From NCBI GenBank assembly GCA_002345145.1, contig DDVC01000028.1:1-28626 (forward strand): DNA of 28,626 nucleotides. Direction: 5' to 3'. The translations under genes were made by a program, and so were the position numbers. Each line of letters opens with the position of its first letter. Positions within the stretch are counted from its first letter, which is position 1. Of this stretch, positions 8,722 through 16,988 are shown in pieces. This stretch comes from Bacteroidetes bacterium UBA2322 (GTDB lineage Bacteria > Bacteroidota > Bacteroidia > Chitinophagales > UBA2359). Under the pieces are notes generated by a model. That model worked only from the letters and a program-made list of their open reading frames with translations, did not search any database and was not told where the DNA came from.

Positions 8722-9402
8722 TTAGGTTATAGCTTTAAAAGTAAATCCCTTTTGTGTATAAAATTCCAGTACTACAGGTAATACTTGTTTAAGGTTTTGT
8801 GCAGCTTTTTCGCTGTCGTGAAAAACAAGGATAGGGCTATAAGGTGAGGCTGTAAGCGAAACATTTTTGGTAACGTTTTCTAAGCATTTTTTCCAGTGCA
8901 GTTGGTTATTCCAATCGGCGCTAACAACACTCCACATAATAATGCGCGGCGATTGATTTTGGTAAAACAGTTGGGGGTTTTGAAGCAGATAGTTAGCCTG
9001 AGCGGGGGTAATTTTACCATAAGGCGGTCTAAACAAGCCCGATTTTACCACCTCTGCGCAGAGGGCAACATCTTGTGCATATTGCGGCAGGGGTGTTTTC
9101 CAGCCGTTTAAGTGGTGGAAAGTATGGTTGCCTATGCTATGACCTGCTTGTTGTACGGCATGTAAGAGTTGGGGGTGCAAAACCGCCTGTTTACCAAGAC
9201 AAAAAAAAGTAGCTTTGGCATGGTAAGCAGCCAATTGGTGTATGACCCAATCGGTTACATCGGGCGTAGGTCCGTCATCAAAAGTGAGGTAAATACTTCT
9301 GTTTTTATCGGGCATTTGCCAAACCAATTGCGGCAGCCACCGCATTACCCAAGCAGGTGTTTTTACCCAATAAGGCATAGTAAGCCGAGCTAAAAATGAC
9401 AT
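8722..9402 (-). CDS. Polysaccharide deacetylase (NodB / carbohydrate esterase 4 family)
   Basis: 226 residues from the ATG at 9402; a TTG two codons upstream (9408) is the alternative. The CE4 motifs are present in order: TFDDGP (first Asp at 42 as base, second at 43 as metal ligand), HTFHH (metal-binding histidines at 93 and 97), RPPYG (125-129), SADWN (Asp 163) and VFHDS (His 195). The family removes N- or O-acetyl groups from chitin-like sugars, peptidoglycan or other polysaccharides with a divalent metal. The length is normal for a bare NodB domain. The N-terminus (MSFLARLTMPYWVK) has no convincing signal peptide; similar Bacteroidota proteins are often membrane-associated or cytoplasmic. 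The substrate cannot be told from sequence. It follows the arginine deiminase gene after 146 nt, probably as a separate unit. Confidence 0.92.
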   Translation of the reverse strand: MSFLARLTMPYWVKTPAWVMRWLPQLVWQMPDKNRSIYLTFDDGPTPDVTDWVIHQLAAYHAKATFFCLGKQAVLHPQLLHAVQQAGHSIGNHTFHHLNGWKTPLPQYAQDVALCAEVVKSGLFRPPYGKITPAQANYLLQNPQLFYQNQSPRIIMWSVVSADWNNQLHWKKCLENVTKNVSLTASPYSPILVFHDSEKAAQNLKQVLPVVLEFYTQKGFTFKAIT

Positions 9403-9482
9403 AAACAAGTACTTAACAAAACATTTTTAAGCAAACCCGAAGGTATAACCAACCATAAAGCCCTATATGTATGAAGGGCAGC

Positions 9483-9511
9483 AAAAACATAATATTTATT
9501 AAATATATTAT
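9483..9511 (-). terminator. Weak AT hairpin with T tract after arginine deiminase
   Basis: 9489-9495 and 9505-9511 form a 7-bp A/T stem around a 9-base loop. On the minus strand it is followed by GTTTTTG. It lies about 40 nt past the arginine deiminase stop. The low GC makes it a tentative call. Confidence 0.3.
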
Positions 9512-9548
9512 TGGCAACTTCACAAATAGGCGCTCACTAACAAGTATT

Positions 9549-11123
9549 CTACGGCTTCCAATCAGCCCTTAGCAGGGGCATACTCATGCAATGCGAACCG
9601 CCACGGGCGCGCGAAAGCTCAGATGAGGGCAGCAAAATGAGGGTATCGCCGGTGAGTACTTCATCTAAGGATTTACCCGCTTGCATTTGGGTAATAAAAT
9701 CAGCCGATTTTAGGAGGGTAAACCCGTGTTTTACAAATTCTTTTTCGGTTTCCTTATTGCGGTCGTAACCAATAACAATACCCTCTTTAAGGGCAAGCAA
9801 GTTACAGGCATCGGTCCACTGTTCGCGCTCATCATACGGAAACTTACCGCCGGCGCATCGGATAATGGTGCAATCGCGTGAGCCAAAATCTTTAAAACTA
9901 ATTTGGCGAAGCAGTTTTTGGAGGTTTTTCACCTTATTTACCTTAATGGCATACCCTTTAAGGGTGGCTTTGCGGATAAACTGGGTAATAGTAACTTTTG
10001 AATCGAGGCGGTTTTCTTTATTTCGGGTAATCACGTCAGAAATATACTTGCCTTTGAGGTCGTGGCTACGGTCTAAAAATTGCCCAAAAACCACCCACAT
10101 ATTTCGTTTTACCTGAGTAAAAACGGTATCAATGTGCATATAATCGCGTTTAGACGGAATTTTAATAACCGTTACTTTTTGTACGGCATTTCGGCGAAAC
10201 AGTTGCCTGATAGCGTTTTCAATACCCTTAGAAGAAGTGCGCTCGCTGCAACCAATCATCAGGTGGTCGGGGCTAATCATCATCACATCGCCGCCTTCAA
10301 TGGTAGCCACTTCGGGCACATCGGCTTCGTTTAGCAGGAAGCTGCGGTCGCCGTCTATTTCTATCACCAATTCTTCAAAATCGCCGGCATCAGGAAACAA
10401 GGCATAACAAGCAATGTATTTAGTAAGAATTGCCTCACGGGTACGCGCCAACTGTGCGGGTTTGGTGAGCAGCAGGTAGTTATTTACCACTATGCCAATA
10501 TCGCGGGTAAAAATAAGGTTAGGAATAGGCGGAAAAATAAACTCATCGCCTTTTTCAGAGCTGATGATGCCGGTAATGAGCGCCCTTGCCAGCAAATTAG
10601 TTTCTAAAGCCAATAAGCGGTTAATAACCCGCAGGCTGCATTTTTCGGCAGCACAAACGTGGGTAACCAACCTTACGCGCACATCGGGCTTTTCTAATAT
10701 GTTTACCAGCAGATATTCTACATCTAATACCTTATCTGAGTTGTAATAGGCATTTTTTCGGGTAGGTTTGTAAAAATCCTCGGTAATATCTACCCCGCGT
10801 ATTTTATCGGGGTCTAACACCCACAGCAGCACCTGCAAGTATTCATTGTACTCTGCACGCATTTTGTCTATGTCAACAATATCGTCGTAGAGCCAGTCTT
10901 GCGATTTTCGGGGAACTACTTTACCAATACCTGCATCGGGGCTATGCACAATAAGCCTTTGCAACTGCCCTATTTCGCTCGACACATAAATTTTGCGTTC
11001 GTTTTGGGCTACTTGTTTTTGTCGTTCTCTTTGGGCGAGCAAGTCGGCATTTTGCTGGTCGGTAACGGCATGGTTGCCGTTGGCAGCATGATGAGTTTTT
11101 GATTTATGTTTTATGTTTTCCAT
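9549..11123 (-). CDS. Arginine deiminase family protein
   Basis: 524 residues from the ATG at 11123 (a TTG at 11129 is less likely). The family hydrolyses L-arginine to citrulline and ammonia in the cytoplasm. The catalytic residues of the guanidino-modifying fold are all visible: Asp 208 in FTRD, Glu 276 in EGGD, His 330 and Asp 332 in MHIDT, and the nucleophile Cys 512 in GGSHCM near the C-terminus. At about 520 residues it is longer than the classical enzyme of about 410; the extra length includes a polar N-terminal tail (1-45, His/Gln-rich) and inserts, as in other Bacteroidota versions. No carbamate kinase, ornithine carbamoyltransferase or antiporter gene lies nearby, so this is not a classical fermentative arc operon. 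It is divergent from arginine decarboxylase. The family call is firm; the exact substrate is inferred. Confidence 0.9.
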   Translation of the reverse strand: MENIKHKSKTHHAANGNHAVTDQQNADLLAQRERQKQVAQNERKIYVSSEIGQLQRLIVHSPDAGIGKVVPRKSQDWLYDDIVDIDKMRAEYNEYLQVLLWVLDPDKIRGVDITEDFYKPTRKNAYYNSDKVLDVEYLLVNILEKPDVRVRLVTHVCAAEKCSLRVINRLLALETNLLARALITGIISSEKGDEFIFPPIPNLIFTRDIGIVVNNYLLLTKPAQLARTREAILTKYIACYALFPDAGDFEELVIEIDGDRSFLLNEADVPEVATIEGGDVMMISPDHLMIGCSERTSSKGIENAIRQLFRRNAVQKVTVIKIPSKRDYMHIDTVFTQVKRNMWVVFGQFLDRSHDLKGKYISDVITRNKENRLDSKVTITQFIRKATLKGYAIKVNKVKNLQKLLRQISFKDFGSRDCTIIRCAGGKFPYDEREQWTDACNLLALKEGIVIGYDRNKETEKEFVKHGFTLLKSADFITQMQAGKSLDEVLTGDTLILLPSSELSRARGGSHCMSMPLLRADWKP

Positions 11124-11190
11124 ACACAAATTTTTAAAGAGTTTAGTTGTAAAATGGTTGGAAAGTGAAGAAAAATAGAAAATGTTGCAA

Positions 11191-11223
11191 ATTTTGCCAT
11201 TTTATATGCAAAATCCAAAGGTA
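11191..11223 (-). promoter_or_regulatory. Proximal -7 box and inverted repeat upstream of arginine deiminase
   Basis: The minus strand reads TACCTTTG at 11223-11216, a full -7 match without a clear -33 partner. Immediately downstream are arms of 7 bp (11208-11214 and 11191-11197) around 10 bases, overlapping the predicted transcript start. This is a possible repressor site or leader hairpin. Confidence 0.4.
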
Positions 11224-11406
11224 AAAACTACGAAAATCAGGTAAAAACCTTTTACCACGCACAATGGCAGCCTACAAGCACAAAAGGCAGTTAGTTGCCG
11301 TAATGTACCCAAAAATGAGCAAATACAAGGGTGGTAAAGAAAATGTAATTGCCTTTGCTAACGCAAGCAACATCACACATCGGGCGGTTCAAAATGCAAC
11401 ATGGGG

Positions 11407-11438
11407 CAAAGGTAACAAGTTGGCATAAAAAAGGGCAA
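11407..11438 (-). promoter_or_regulatory. Distal candidate promoter of arginine deiminase
   Basis: TTG (11438-11436) is followed after 21 bases by TACCTTTG (11414-11407) on the minus strand, a better two-part match than the proximal box. It would give a leader of about 275 nt. Confidence 0.4.
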
Positions 11439-11546
11439 AAAAGTTCCGATGACACTTCATCGGGCAACAAAAATAAATTGATTGCTATTTAATGGCAAAT
11501 TTACAACATTTTTAGCCTAAATTAAACATTACCGGCGCTTTTTTAG

Positions 11547-11576
11547 TTGAAATAGATTGTTTTTATGTTTTCTTTG
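11547..11576 (+). promoter_or_regulatory. Promoter of arginine decarboxylase
   Basis: TTG (11547-11549), 19 bases, then TTTCTTTG (11569-11576) followed by CACC. This matches the Bacteroidota consensus with one mismatch in the -7 box. Transcription would start near 11583, downstream of the TTG at 11557 that would open the longest ORF, so it supports the ATG at 11629 as the true start. Confidence 0.65.
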
Positions 11577-11628
11577 CACCAAATTTTGTAAACCACTTTT
11601 ATCACTCCAAATTTTACGTGCCGCACCG

Positions 11629-13086
11629 ATGACAAACAGGTATATTGACTTAATGGAGCAAAGTTTTGACCCTACCGAAGGCTTCAAAATAATTGACGGA
11701 TACTTGTATTTTCACGATGTTTCGCTTAAACAACTTATAGACCGGTACGGTACGCCGCTGCGCATTACCTATCTGCCCAAAATAAGTTCGCAAATTCAAA
11801 AAGCAAAAAAACTGTTTCAGCTTGCCTTTGATGCTCATGGGTACGACAAAAAGTATTATTACTGTTTTTGTACCAAAAGCTCGCATTTTTCGTATGTGCT
11901 CAACGAAGCGCTCAACAACGATATTCACTTAGAAATATCATCAAACTATGATATAGACTTGCTGTATAGCCTTTACAAGGAAGGTAAGATAAGCAAAAGT
12001 ACCTATGTTGTTTGCAACGGGTTTAAACCCCGTGAGTACATTAGACGCATTAGCCGGCTCATAAATGAAGGGCATCATAATGTAATACCGGTAATAGATA
12101 ATATGGAAGAGCTTAACTTTTATGCCAAATACCTGCAAACCGATACGGAGGTAAAATTGGGCATACGCATTGCCGCCGAAGAAGAGCCTACTTTTGAATT
12201 TTATACTTCGCGTTTGGGCGTAAGGTATAAAGATATTATTCCGTTTTATGAAAACACCATACGGCAAAACCCGCGCTTTAAGCTAAAAATGCTTCACTTT
12301 TTCATCAACACAGGCATTAAAGACGAAACCTACTATTGGAGCGAACTTACCAAAGTACTGTCTTTGTACTGCGATTTGAAAAAAGTATGCCCCGAGCTCA
12401 CCATGCTCAACATTGGCGGTGGTTTGCCCATAAGGTACGCCCTTGATTCTAACATAGATTACGAGTATCTGATAAGCGAAATTGTGCGCCAAATTAAAGA
12501 AATTTGTGAACGGGAAAACGTGGATACGCCTGATATTTTTACCGAGTTTGGCAACTTTACCGTAGGCGAAAGCGGCGCTATTCTGTTTTCTGTACTTGCC
12601 GAAAAACAACAAAACGACCGCGAATCGTGGTACATGCTTGATGGCTCTATGATGACCACCCTGCCCGATATTTATGGTATTAAACAGCGTTTTATCCTGC
12701 TTCCCATAAACAAATGGCAAAACCCCTACCAAACCGTTACCATTGGCGGGCTTAGCTGCGATGGCAACGATTTTTACAGCTCAAAACTGCACCGAAACAA
12801 TCTTTATCTGCCCCGAATTAACGGAAATGGCAAGGAGATGGCTGAAAACAAAGAAGATGAAAAACTCTACCTTGGCTTTTTTCACTGCGGCGCTTACCAA
12901 GAGTCCTTATCGGGTTATGGCGGCATAAAACACTGCCTGTTACCCAGCCCCAAGCATGTACTCATACAACGCAATCCCGAAACCGGCGAAGTTACCACCC
13001 GCCTTTTTGCACCGGAACAGGAAGCCGAATCGATGCTCAAAATACTGGGTTACAAAGTAGCGCCGGTGCCCGAGTTAAGCGAGTAA
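11629..13086 (+). CDS. Arginine decarboxylase (PLP, fold III, flavobacterial type)
   Basis: 485 residues from the ATG at 11629. It is predicted to convert L-arginine to agmatine and CO2 for polyamine synthesis. The sequence follows the short decarboxylase form common in Flavobacteriia: opening YIDLMEQSF, candidate PLP lysine 83 in CFCTKSSHF, glycine-rich phosphate-binding LNIGGGLP, FTEFGNFTVGESG, and the C-terminal active-site segment GFFHCGAYQESLSGYGG. It is shorter than the enterobacterial SpeA (over 600 residues). The ORF can be read 24 codons further upstream from a TTG, but that part (FLCFLCTKFCK) overlaps the promoter and is Cys/Phe-rich, so it is not coding. The expected partners agmatinase and deoxyhypusine-synthase-like proteins are not next door. 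Other family members act on ornithine, lysine or diaminopimelate; arginine is favoured by overall resemblance. Confidence 0.88.
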   Translation: MTNRYIDLMEQSFDPTEGFKIIDGYLYFHDVSLKQLIDRYGTPLRITYLPKISSQIQKAKKLFQLAFDAHGYDKKYYYCFCTKSSHFSYVLNEALNNDIHLEISSNYDIDLLYSLYKEGKISKSTYVVCNGFKPREYIRRISRLINEGHHNVIPVIDNMEELNFYAKYLQTDTEVKLGIRIAAEEEPTFEFYTSRLGVRYKDIIPFYENTIRQNPRFKLKMLHFFINTGIKDETYYWSELTKVLSLYCDLKKVCPELTMLNIGGGLPIRYALDSNIDYEYLISEIVRQIKEICERENVDTPDIFTEFGNFTVGESGAILFSVLAEKQQNDRESWYMLDGSMMTTLPDIYGIKQRFILLPINKWQNPYQTVTIGGLSCDGNDFYSSKLHRNNLYLPRINGNGKEMAENKEDEKLYLGFFHCGAYQESLSGYGGIKHCLLPSPKHVLIQRNPETGEVTTRLFAPEQEAESMLKILGYKVAPVPELSE

Positions 13087-13168
13087 TGTTTTAATTACCC
13101 TAAATGCCTTAATAAAGTCCACCTATTCCCCTGCCTGCTATCCTAAGCAAACCCAAAAATACATTGCC

Positions 13169-14371
13169 ATGAAACCTATCTGTTCATTATTTCTGTTGGT
13201 GTTGTTCTTGGCAATGGCTGTTGCCTGCAATAACAATACCGGCAATACCGGCAATAACGCCCAATCATCGGCTGCCGGAAAAGAGTTTAAAGTTTCCGAT
13301 GCCGCCCCAACCAACGCCCCCCCAACCGAGGCTGTATCAGACGGGTTTTTCAAAATTATGCAGGGAAAAGTAGGTACTGCCGAAATAGAAATGCGCCTGC
13401 TCAAAGTAGCAAACAGGCTTAGTGGCAGTTACAGCTACACTAAAATAGGGGCACACCTTGAGTTAATTGCGCCCGATAACAAAGACAACCTAACCCCCGA
13501 TGGCTCATTTACCCTCCTCGAATTTGGCGAAGATGCTAAGGGCGAATACGGTCAATCGGGCGAATTTAGCGGTAAAATTTTGCCCGATGGTAAAATGACC
13601 GGCACCTGGAAAAGCGCCGATGGTAAACGAAGCCTGCCCTTTGAACTAACCGAGCGCTCCGCAAAAGCATCGGCAAACATGGCTATACGCCGCATTGTAA
13701 AAACCGAAGGCAACTGCAATACCGATGAAACCTGCTGCCATTTTGAAGTGGTTTATCCCGATATTACTTTTATTTCGGAAGGTAATGCCCAAATTATGCA
13801 AACCATTAACGGACGCATTATGCAAATCCTTTCCGAATCAATGCCTTCCGAAAATCCTACTAATCCTCAAGAAGCCGCAGCCCGGTTTTGCAAGGAGTTT
13901 AATGAAGTGAACACCGAAACAGATTTTAAAACAAGTTGGGAATTTGAAATCATGCCCGAAATTTACCTAAACGATGCCAATATCCTCAGCATTGGTTTTG
14001 CCAACTATGTTTACATGGGCGGCGCTCACCCCAACAGCGCCGAAACATTCCACAATTTTAAACTCACCACCGGTAAAGAAATAGAACTGACCGATATTTT
14101 TAAAGCCGGCTACCAACCCAAACTAACCGCCATTGCCGAGCAAAAAATGCGCAAATTGCACAATATACCACCCAAAAAACCATTATCTGAATACGGATTT
14201 TTTGAAGATACCTTTGAACTCAACAACAATTTTGCCCTATCCCTAAAAGGCATTACCTTCCTCTACAACCCCTACGAAATTACCCCCTATGTAATGGGCG
14301 AACAACGAATATATATCCCATTTACAGAGGTTAAAGACCTGCTTAAGCCCGATGGCGTGGTGTTTTGGTAG
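13169..14371 (+). CDS. Lipoprotein with DUF3298/RsiV-like C-terminal domain
   Basis: 400 residues. A signal peptide ends in a lipobox (AVAC, Cys 20) followed by an Asn/Gly/Ser-rich linker, so the protein should be lipid-anchored in the envelope. Residues of about 55-165 form a beta-rich region (GSYSYTKIG, GKMTGTWKSADGK) that looks like a small lipocalin-like or repeat fold. From about 175 the protein resembles the DUF4163/DUF3298 pair found in RsiV and PdaC: YMGGAHPNSAETFHNF, TGKEIELTDIF and the C-terminal FLYNPYEITPYVMGEQRIYIPFTEVKDLL. The C-terminus is LLKPDGVVFW, and a near copy of this ending occurs downstream at 14626-14667. It is followed after 20 nt by a small gene in the same direction. 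In known relatives the domain may bind lysozyme or cell-wall sugars; here the function is open. Confidence 0.82.
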   Translation: MKPICSLFLLVLFLAMAVACNNNTGNTGNNAQSSAAGKEFKVSDAAPTNAPPTEAVSDGFFKIMQGKVGTAEIEMRLLKVANRLSGSYSYTKIGAHLELIAPDNKDNLTPDGSFTLLEFGEDAKGEYGQSGEFSGKILPDGKMTGTWKSADGKRSLPFELTERSAKASANMAIRRIVKTEGNCNTDETCCHFEVVYPDITFISEGNAQIMQTINGRIMQILSESMPSENPTNPQEAAARFCKEFNEVNTETDFKTSWEFEIMPEIYLNDANILSIGFANYVYMGGAHPNSAETFHNFKLTTGKEIELTDIFKAGYQPKLTAIAEQKMRKLHNIPPKKPLSEYGFFEDTFELNNNFALSLKGITFLYNPYEITPYVMGEQRIYIPFTEVKDLLKPDGVVFW

Positions 14372-14391
14372 AAACATTTAAATGGTAAAAT

Positions 14392-14622
14392 ATGAAAGAC
14401 ACTCCCCAACATATTACCGATTTGCAATACCAAATTTACATGTCAAAAACGCCCGAAGAGCGCTTTGCCTTAGGTATTGCCTTCATTGAGTTTCACGGAA
14501 AACTCATACGTGCCGGCATTAAGGCTCAATATCCCGATTATACGGAAGAACAAATAACAAAAGAATTTATTAAACGCATCAAACAGCAAGACCGCAGCTT
14601 AGACTGGCTGGAATTGGATTGA
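14392..14622 (+). CDS. Small conserved-looking hypothetical protein (76 residues)
   Basis: 76 residues, charged and probably all-helical, with no signal peptide. The segment YQIYMSKTPEERFALGIAFIEFHGKLIRAGIK followed by EEQITKEFIKRI resembles short bacterial proteins of unknown function that carry the same KTPEER signature and sometimes lie beside nucleotidyltransferase-like genes. It starts with ATG 20 nt after the DUF3298 lipoprotein gene and is likely co-transcribed. Its TGA stop is followed, in the same frame, by 14 codons that resemble the C-terminus of that lipoprotein and then a TAG, suggesting rearrangement at this spot. Function is unknown. Confidence 0.75.
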   Translation: MKDTPQHITDLQYQIYMSKTPEERFALGIAFIEFHGKLIRAGIKAQYPDYTEEQITKEFIKRIKQQDRSLDWLELD

Positions 14623-14667
14623 AAACTCAGGCATCTGCTAAAACCCGATGGCATAATAACCTGGTAG
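14623..14667 (+). pseudogene. C-terminal relic of a second DUF3298-type gene
   Basis: In frame after the TGA of the 76-residue gene, the DNA reads KLRHLLKPDGIITW and then TAG. The neighbouring lipoprotein ends VKDLLKPDGVVFW and TAG. The shared LLKPDG, the hydrophobic pair, the final Trp and the stop, with roughly 25 of 36 bases identical over the last 12 codons, suggest the remains of a tandem duplicate. It is short, so coincidence is not excluded. Confidence 0.5.
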
Positions 14668-14687
14668 GTAAGACTAATTTTAACCGT

Positions 14688-15974
14688 ATGAAGCAAATCA
14701 TCGTTACAGCCATTTTACTGGTATGCTTGGAAAGCATAACCGGCTGCGTTTTTAAAGAAAAGGGCTGTACCGATATAACCGCCCTCAATTACAACCCCAA
14801 TGCCCTTGCCGATAATGGCGATTGCCTGTACCAACTGCCCCTGCCCGATACCTACCGGTTTAAACGGGGCGATTCTTCATCGGTAAACTATCAAAACGAA
14901 GTGGTTTACCAGCTTTTAACCCTTGCCATTAACCAAACTATAGAGCAATTGGCACAACCCGGCGCTGCCTCTGTTACCCTCAACAATTTTACCCAATGGT
15001 ATCAAGACACCAGCCATACCAAACCCATTATTACACCGGTGCCGCCCTTTGCCTCCTACCAAGCAACCTACTCCCAAATTGCCGCAAAGCAAAGGTTATC
15101 GGCAAGTGTGGTGAATACCTTTAATGCCAATACCCAACTCCTGCAATGGTTTGATACCATAGCCACCCGCTCCCAAAATCCCGCCCTGCTGGGTACGCCG
15201 GCAGTTTACACCACCGCACAGGGCATTGACCTCAGCATGGCAGTTAGCGCTACCTTAGCTACTTCGGTTTTTTTGGCAAACGGCGTTCGGTTATTGGGTA
15301 ATATCAGCAGCAATGCCAATAACAATTTGCTTGCCCGAACCAACTATACCGCTATGGAAAACGCATGGGATAAAGCCTTTGGCTGTTTTGGAGCAGCCAT
15401 ATTTTATCCCCTTTACCCCGATGAATACTGGCAAAACACCCCTTATGCCGACCATAACAACGACCAACTTATCAATTTTACCCAAGAATTTACTTTTACC
15501 TTTGCCGCCCTTGCCGCCCAACGCGATGGCATAGGTGATGCCCAAACCAATTTTACCGAAACCTTGTTTAACGCATGGCTCAGCGGACGCACTGCCATTA
15601 CCAACAAATCAGACTTACAGCGCTCCACCGCCCGGCAAACCCTGCTTACCGAATGGCAACGCCTTACTGCCGCCACTGCCATACACCACCTCAACGCCCT
15701 CTTATCCCAACTGCCCAACTACGGCACACCCGCCCAAAACCTGCCCCTGCTAAACCGACACTGGACAGGGTTTTGGGTTTACTTAGGCGCACTCCGCTAT
15801 TTTAACCCACCTACTGCCAATGCAACTAATCTGCTCGCACTCTTAGGAAATGAACCCGTTTATGCCCAGCCCGGCTCCGATGATTACAATAACTACCTCA
15901 CTAAACTCAACCAAATAAAAACTGCCCTCAAAACTGCCTACCAGTTTTCCGATTTCCAAATGGATAACTTTTAA
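14688..15974 (+). CDS. DUF4856-like lipoprotein
   Basis: 428 residues from the ATG at 14688. The longest ORF begins 23 codons earlier at a TTG, but that part overlaps the preceding gene and lacks a signal sequence. The protein begins MKQIIVTAILLVCL and has a lipobox ITGC (Cys 20). It then carries the Bacteroidota surface motif CTD-x-A-x-NYNPNA-x-x-NG-C at about 26-45, seen in many exported proteins of the phylum. The body starts DTYRF and continues with helices including ENAWDKAFG (where DUF4856 proteins have a WDEAFGY-type motif), PDEYWQNTPYADHNN and FTFAALAAQR. DUF4856 proteins are imelysin-related, and some sit in iron or other metal uptake loci, but no TonB receptor lies nearby. Location as an envelope lipoprotein is well supported; substrate and role are not known. 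Confidence 0.8.
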   Translation: MKQIIVTAILLVCLESITGCVFKEKGCTDITALNYNPNALADNGDCLYQLPLPDTYRFKRGDSSSVNYQNEVVYQLLTLAINQTIEQLAQPGAASVTLNNFTQWYQDTSHTKPIITPVPPFASYQATYSQIAAKQRLSASVVNTFNANTQLLQWFDTIATRSQNPALLGTPAVYTTAQGIDLSMAVSATLATSVFLANGVRLLGNISSNANNNLLARTNYTAMENAWDKAFGCFGAAIFYPLYPDEYWQNTPYADHNNDQLINFTQEFTFTFAALAAQRDGIGDAQTNFTETLFNAWLSGRTAITNKSDLQRSTARQTLLTEWQRLTAATAIHHLNALLSQLPNYGTPAQNLPLLNRHWTGFWVYLGALRYFNPPTANATNLLALLGNEPVYAQPGSDDYNNYLTKLNQIKTALKTAYQFSDFQMDNF

Positions 15975-15984
15975 TCGGTTGTTG

Positions 15985-16020
15985 TACCCGTCTGCCGGGT
16001 AGTTACGGTACTTGTACCGT
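15985..16020 (+). terminator. Two adjacent hairpins after the DUF4856 gene
   Basis: TACCCG/CGGGTA (15985-15990, 15996-16001) is followed closely by ACGGTAC/GTACCGT (16005-16011, 16014-16020). A short T run comes only 14 bases later, so intrinsic termination is possible but not classical. Confidence 0.4.
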
Positions 16021-16045
16021 ACCCCGCATTAACTTTTTCTGCCTC

Positions 16046-16072
16046 TTGAATGGTTAAACTTTTTTTTCTTTG
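16046..16072 (+). promoter_or_regulatory. Candidate promoter of the methyltransferase gene
   Basis: TTG (16046-16048) and TTTCTTTG (16065-16072) followed by CGTCC fit the Bacteroidota pattern, though the 16-base spacer is short. It supports the ATG at 16111 rather than the TTG at 16078. Confidence 0.5.
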
Positions 16073-16110
16073 CGTCCTTGCATCGTAACCCAATAACTCC
16101 ATTCCCATTT

Positions 16111-16875
16111 ATGCAAACCGCCGAACGCGTTTCCTCGCACGATGTTTCTGACAATGTAATTTACCAACGCCACTTAGTAGCCTATAATTTTGCCGCCCAA
16201 CTCATTGGCGGCACAGTATTAGAAGTAGGCTGCGGCGAGGGGTACGGCATCAACATTTTAGCGCCCCATGCTGCCCAATATGTAGCCATAGATAAGTACC
16301 AAACCCAACTGCCACAGTCGGCTCAGGGGTTTGCTCATGTTTCTTTTGCCCAGTTGAGTGTGCCGCCGTTACCTTATAGTGATAATAGCTTTGATTTTGT
16401 GGCGTCGTTTCAGGTGATAGAGCATATAGAACCCGATGTGGAGTTGGTAAAAGAAATACACCGCGTACTAAAACCCGGCGGTAAACTCATATTGAGTACC
16501 CCCAACCGCCCCATGTCATTAACCCGAAACCCTTGGCATGTACGCGAGTACACACCCGAAGAGCTAACGGCGCTACTCCAACAATACTTTACCCATGTAA
16601 ACATGCAGGGTGTGTATGGCAATGAAAAGGTAATGGCATACTACGAGCAAAACAAGGCATCGGTACGCCGTTTTACCCGATTTGACCTGTTTAACCTCCA
16701 ATACCGCCTGCCCCGACAACTGCTCCAAATTCCCTACGACCTGCTCAACCGCCTCAACCGCCGTTTGCTGCTCAACCAAAACCAACAATTGGTAACCGAT
16801 ATTGGTTATGCCGATTACTACACCGCTCCCGCTACCCACACCTGCTTTGATTTGCTGGCAGTGGCAGAGAAATAG
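16111..16875 (+). CDS. Class I SAM-dependent methyltransferase (Methyltransf_11 type)
   Basis: 254 residues from the ATG at 16111; an upstream TTG (16078) would fall at the predicted transcript start. SAM-binding motif I is VLEVGCGEGYG (36-46), the motif II acidic residue is Asp 61 in YVAIDKY, and SFDFVASFQVIEHI is the usual post-II segment. LKPGGKLILSTPN is motif III. The C-terminal third is rich in Arg, Leu and Asn, with NRLNRRLLLNQNQQ, and has no recognised domain. The acceptor cannot be told: this group includes methylases of sugars, quinones, lipids and small metabolites. The gene stands alone between two hairpin regions and is convergent with the Tricorn protease gene. Confidence 0.88.
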   Translation: MQTAERVSSHDVSDNVIYQRHLVAYNFAAQLIGGTVLEVGCGEGYGINILAPHAAQYVAIDKYQTQLPQSAQGFAHVSFAQLSVPPLPYSDNSFDFVASFQVIEHIEPDVELVKEIHRVLKPGGKLILSTPNRPMSLTRNPWHVREYTPEELTALLQQYFTHVNMQGVYGNEKVMAYYEQNKASVRRFTRFDLFNLQYRLPRQLLQIPYDLLNRLNRRLLLNQNQQLVTDIGYADYYTAPATHTCFDLLAVAEK

Positions 16876-16878
16876 GGT

Positions 16879-16914
16879 AAGCAATGGCAAATTTGCTAAA
16901 AATTGCTTTCTTTT
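16879..16914 (+). terminator. Intrinsic terminator of the methyltransferase gene
   Basis: AAGCAAT (16879-16885) pairs with ATTGCTT (16902-16908), followed by TCTTTT. The loop contains a nested GCAAATTTGC palindrome. It begins 3 nt after the stop codon. A second hairpin, ACAGGGT/ACCCTGT (16919-16925, 16940-16946), lies between it and the convergent protease gene and may serve the minus strand. Confidence 0.55.
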
Positions 16915-16988
16915 AACAACAGGGTTAAGGGCAAAAACTACCCTGTACCGTTGTGCATTTTGGAAAATACACTAAAGAGCTTAACCAT

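Larger units (their letters stand above)
11124..11628. other. 505-bp divergent control region between arginine deiminase and arginine decarboxylase
   Basis: No gene is supported. The region contains a near-consensus plus-strand promoter for the decarboxylase (11547-11576), two minus-strand TACCTTTG boxes for the deiminase (11216-11223, and 11407-11414 with a TTG 21 bases upstream), and an inverted repeat ATTTTGC/GCAAAAT (11191-11197, 11208-11214). I see no convincing ArgR-type box. Confidence 0.65.

Noticed and set aside
11124..11628. ArgR operator upstream of the arginine genes
   Set aside because: I found no pair of TGAAT/ATTCA-like half sites; only an unrelated ATTTTGC/GCAAAAT repeat is present.
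11557..11628. N-terminal extension of arginine decarboxylase from the TTG at 11557
   Set aside because: It overlaps a near-consensus promoter whose transcript would begin downstream of that TTG, and its sequence is unlike family N-termini.
14619..14687. N-terminal extension of the DUF4856 lipoprotein from the TTG at 14619
   Set aside because: It would bury the signal peptide, overlap the preceding stop codon, and run through the DUF3298 relic in another frame.
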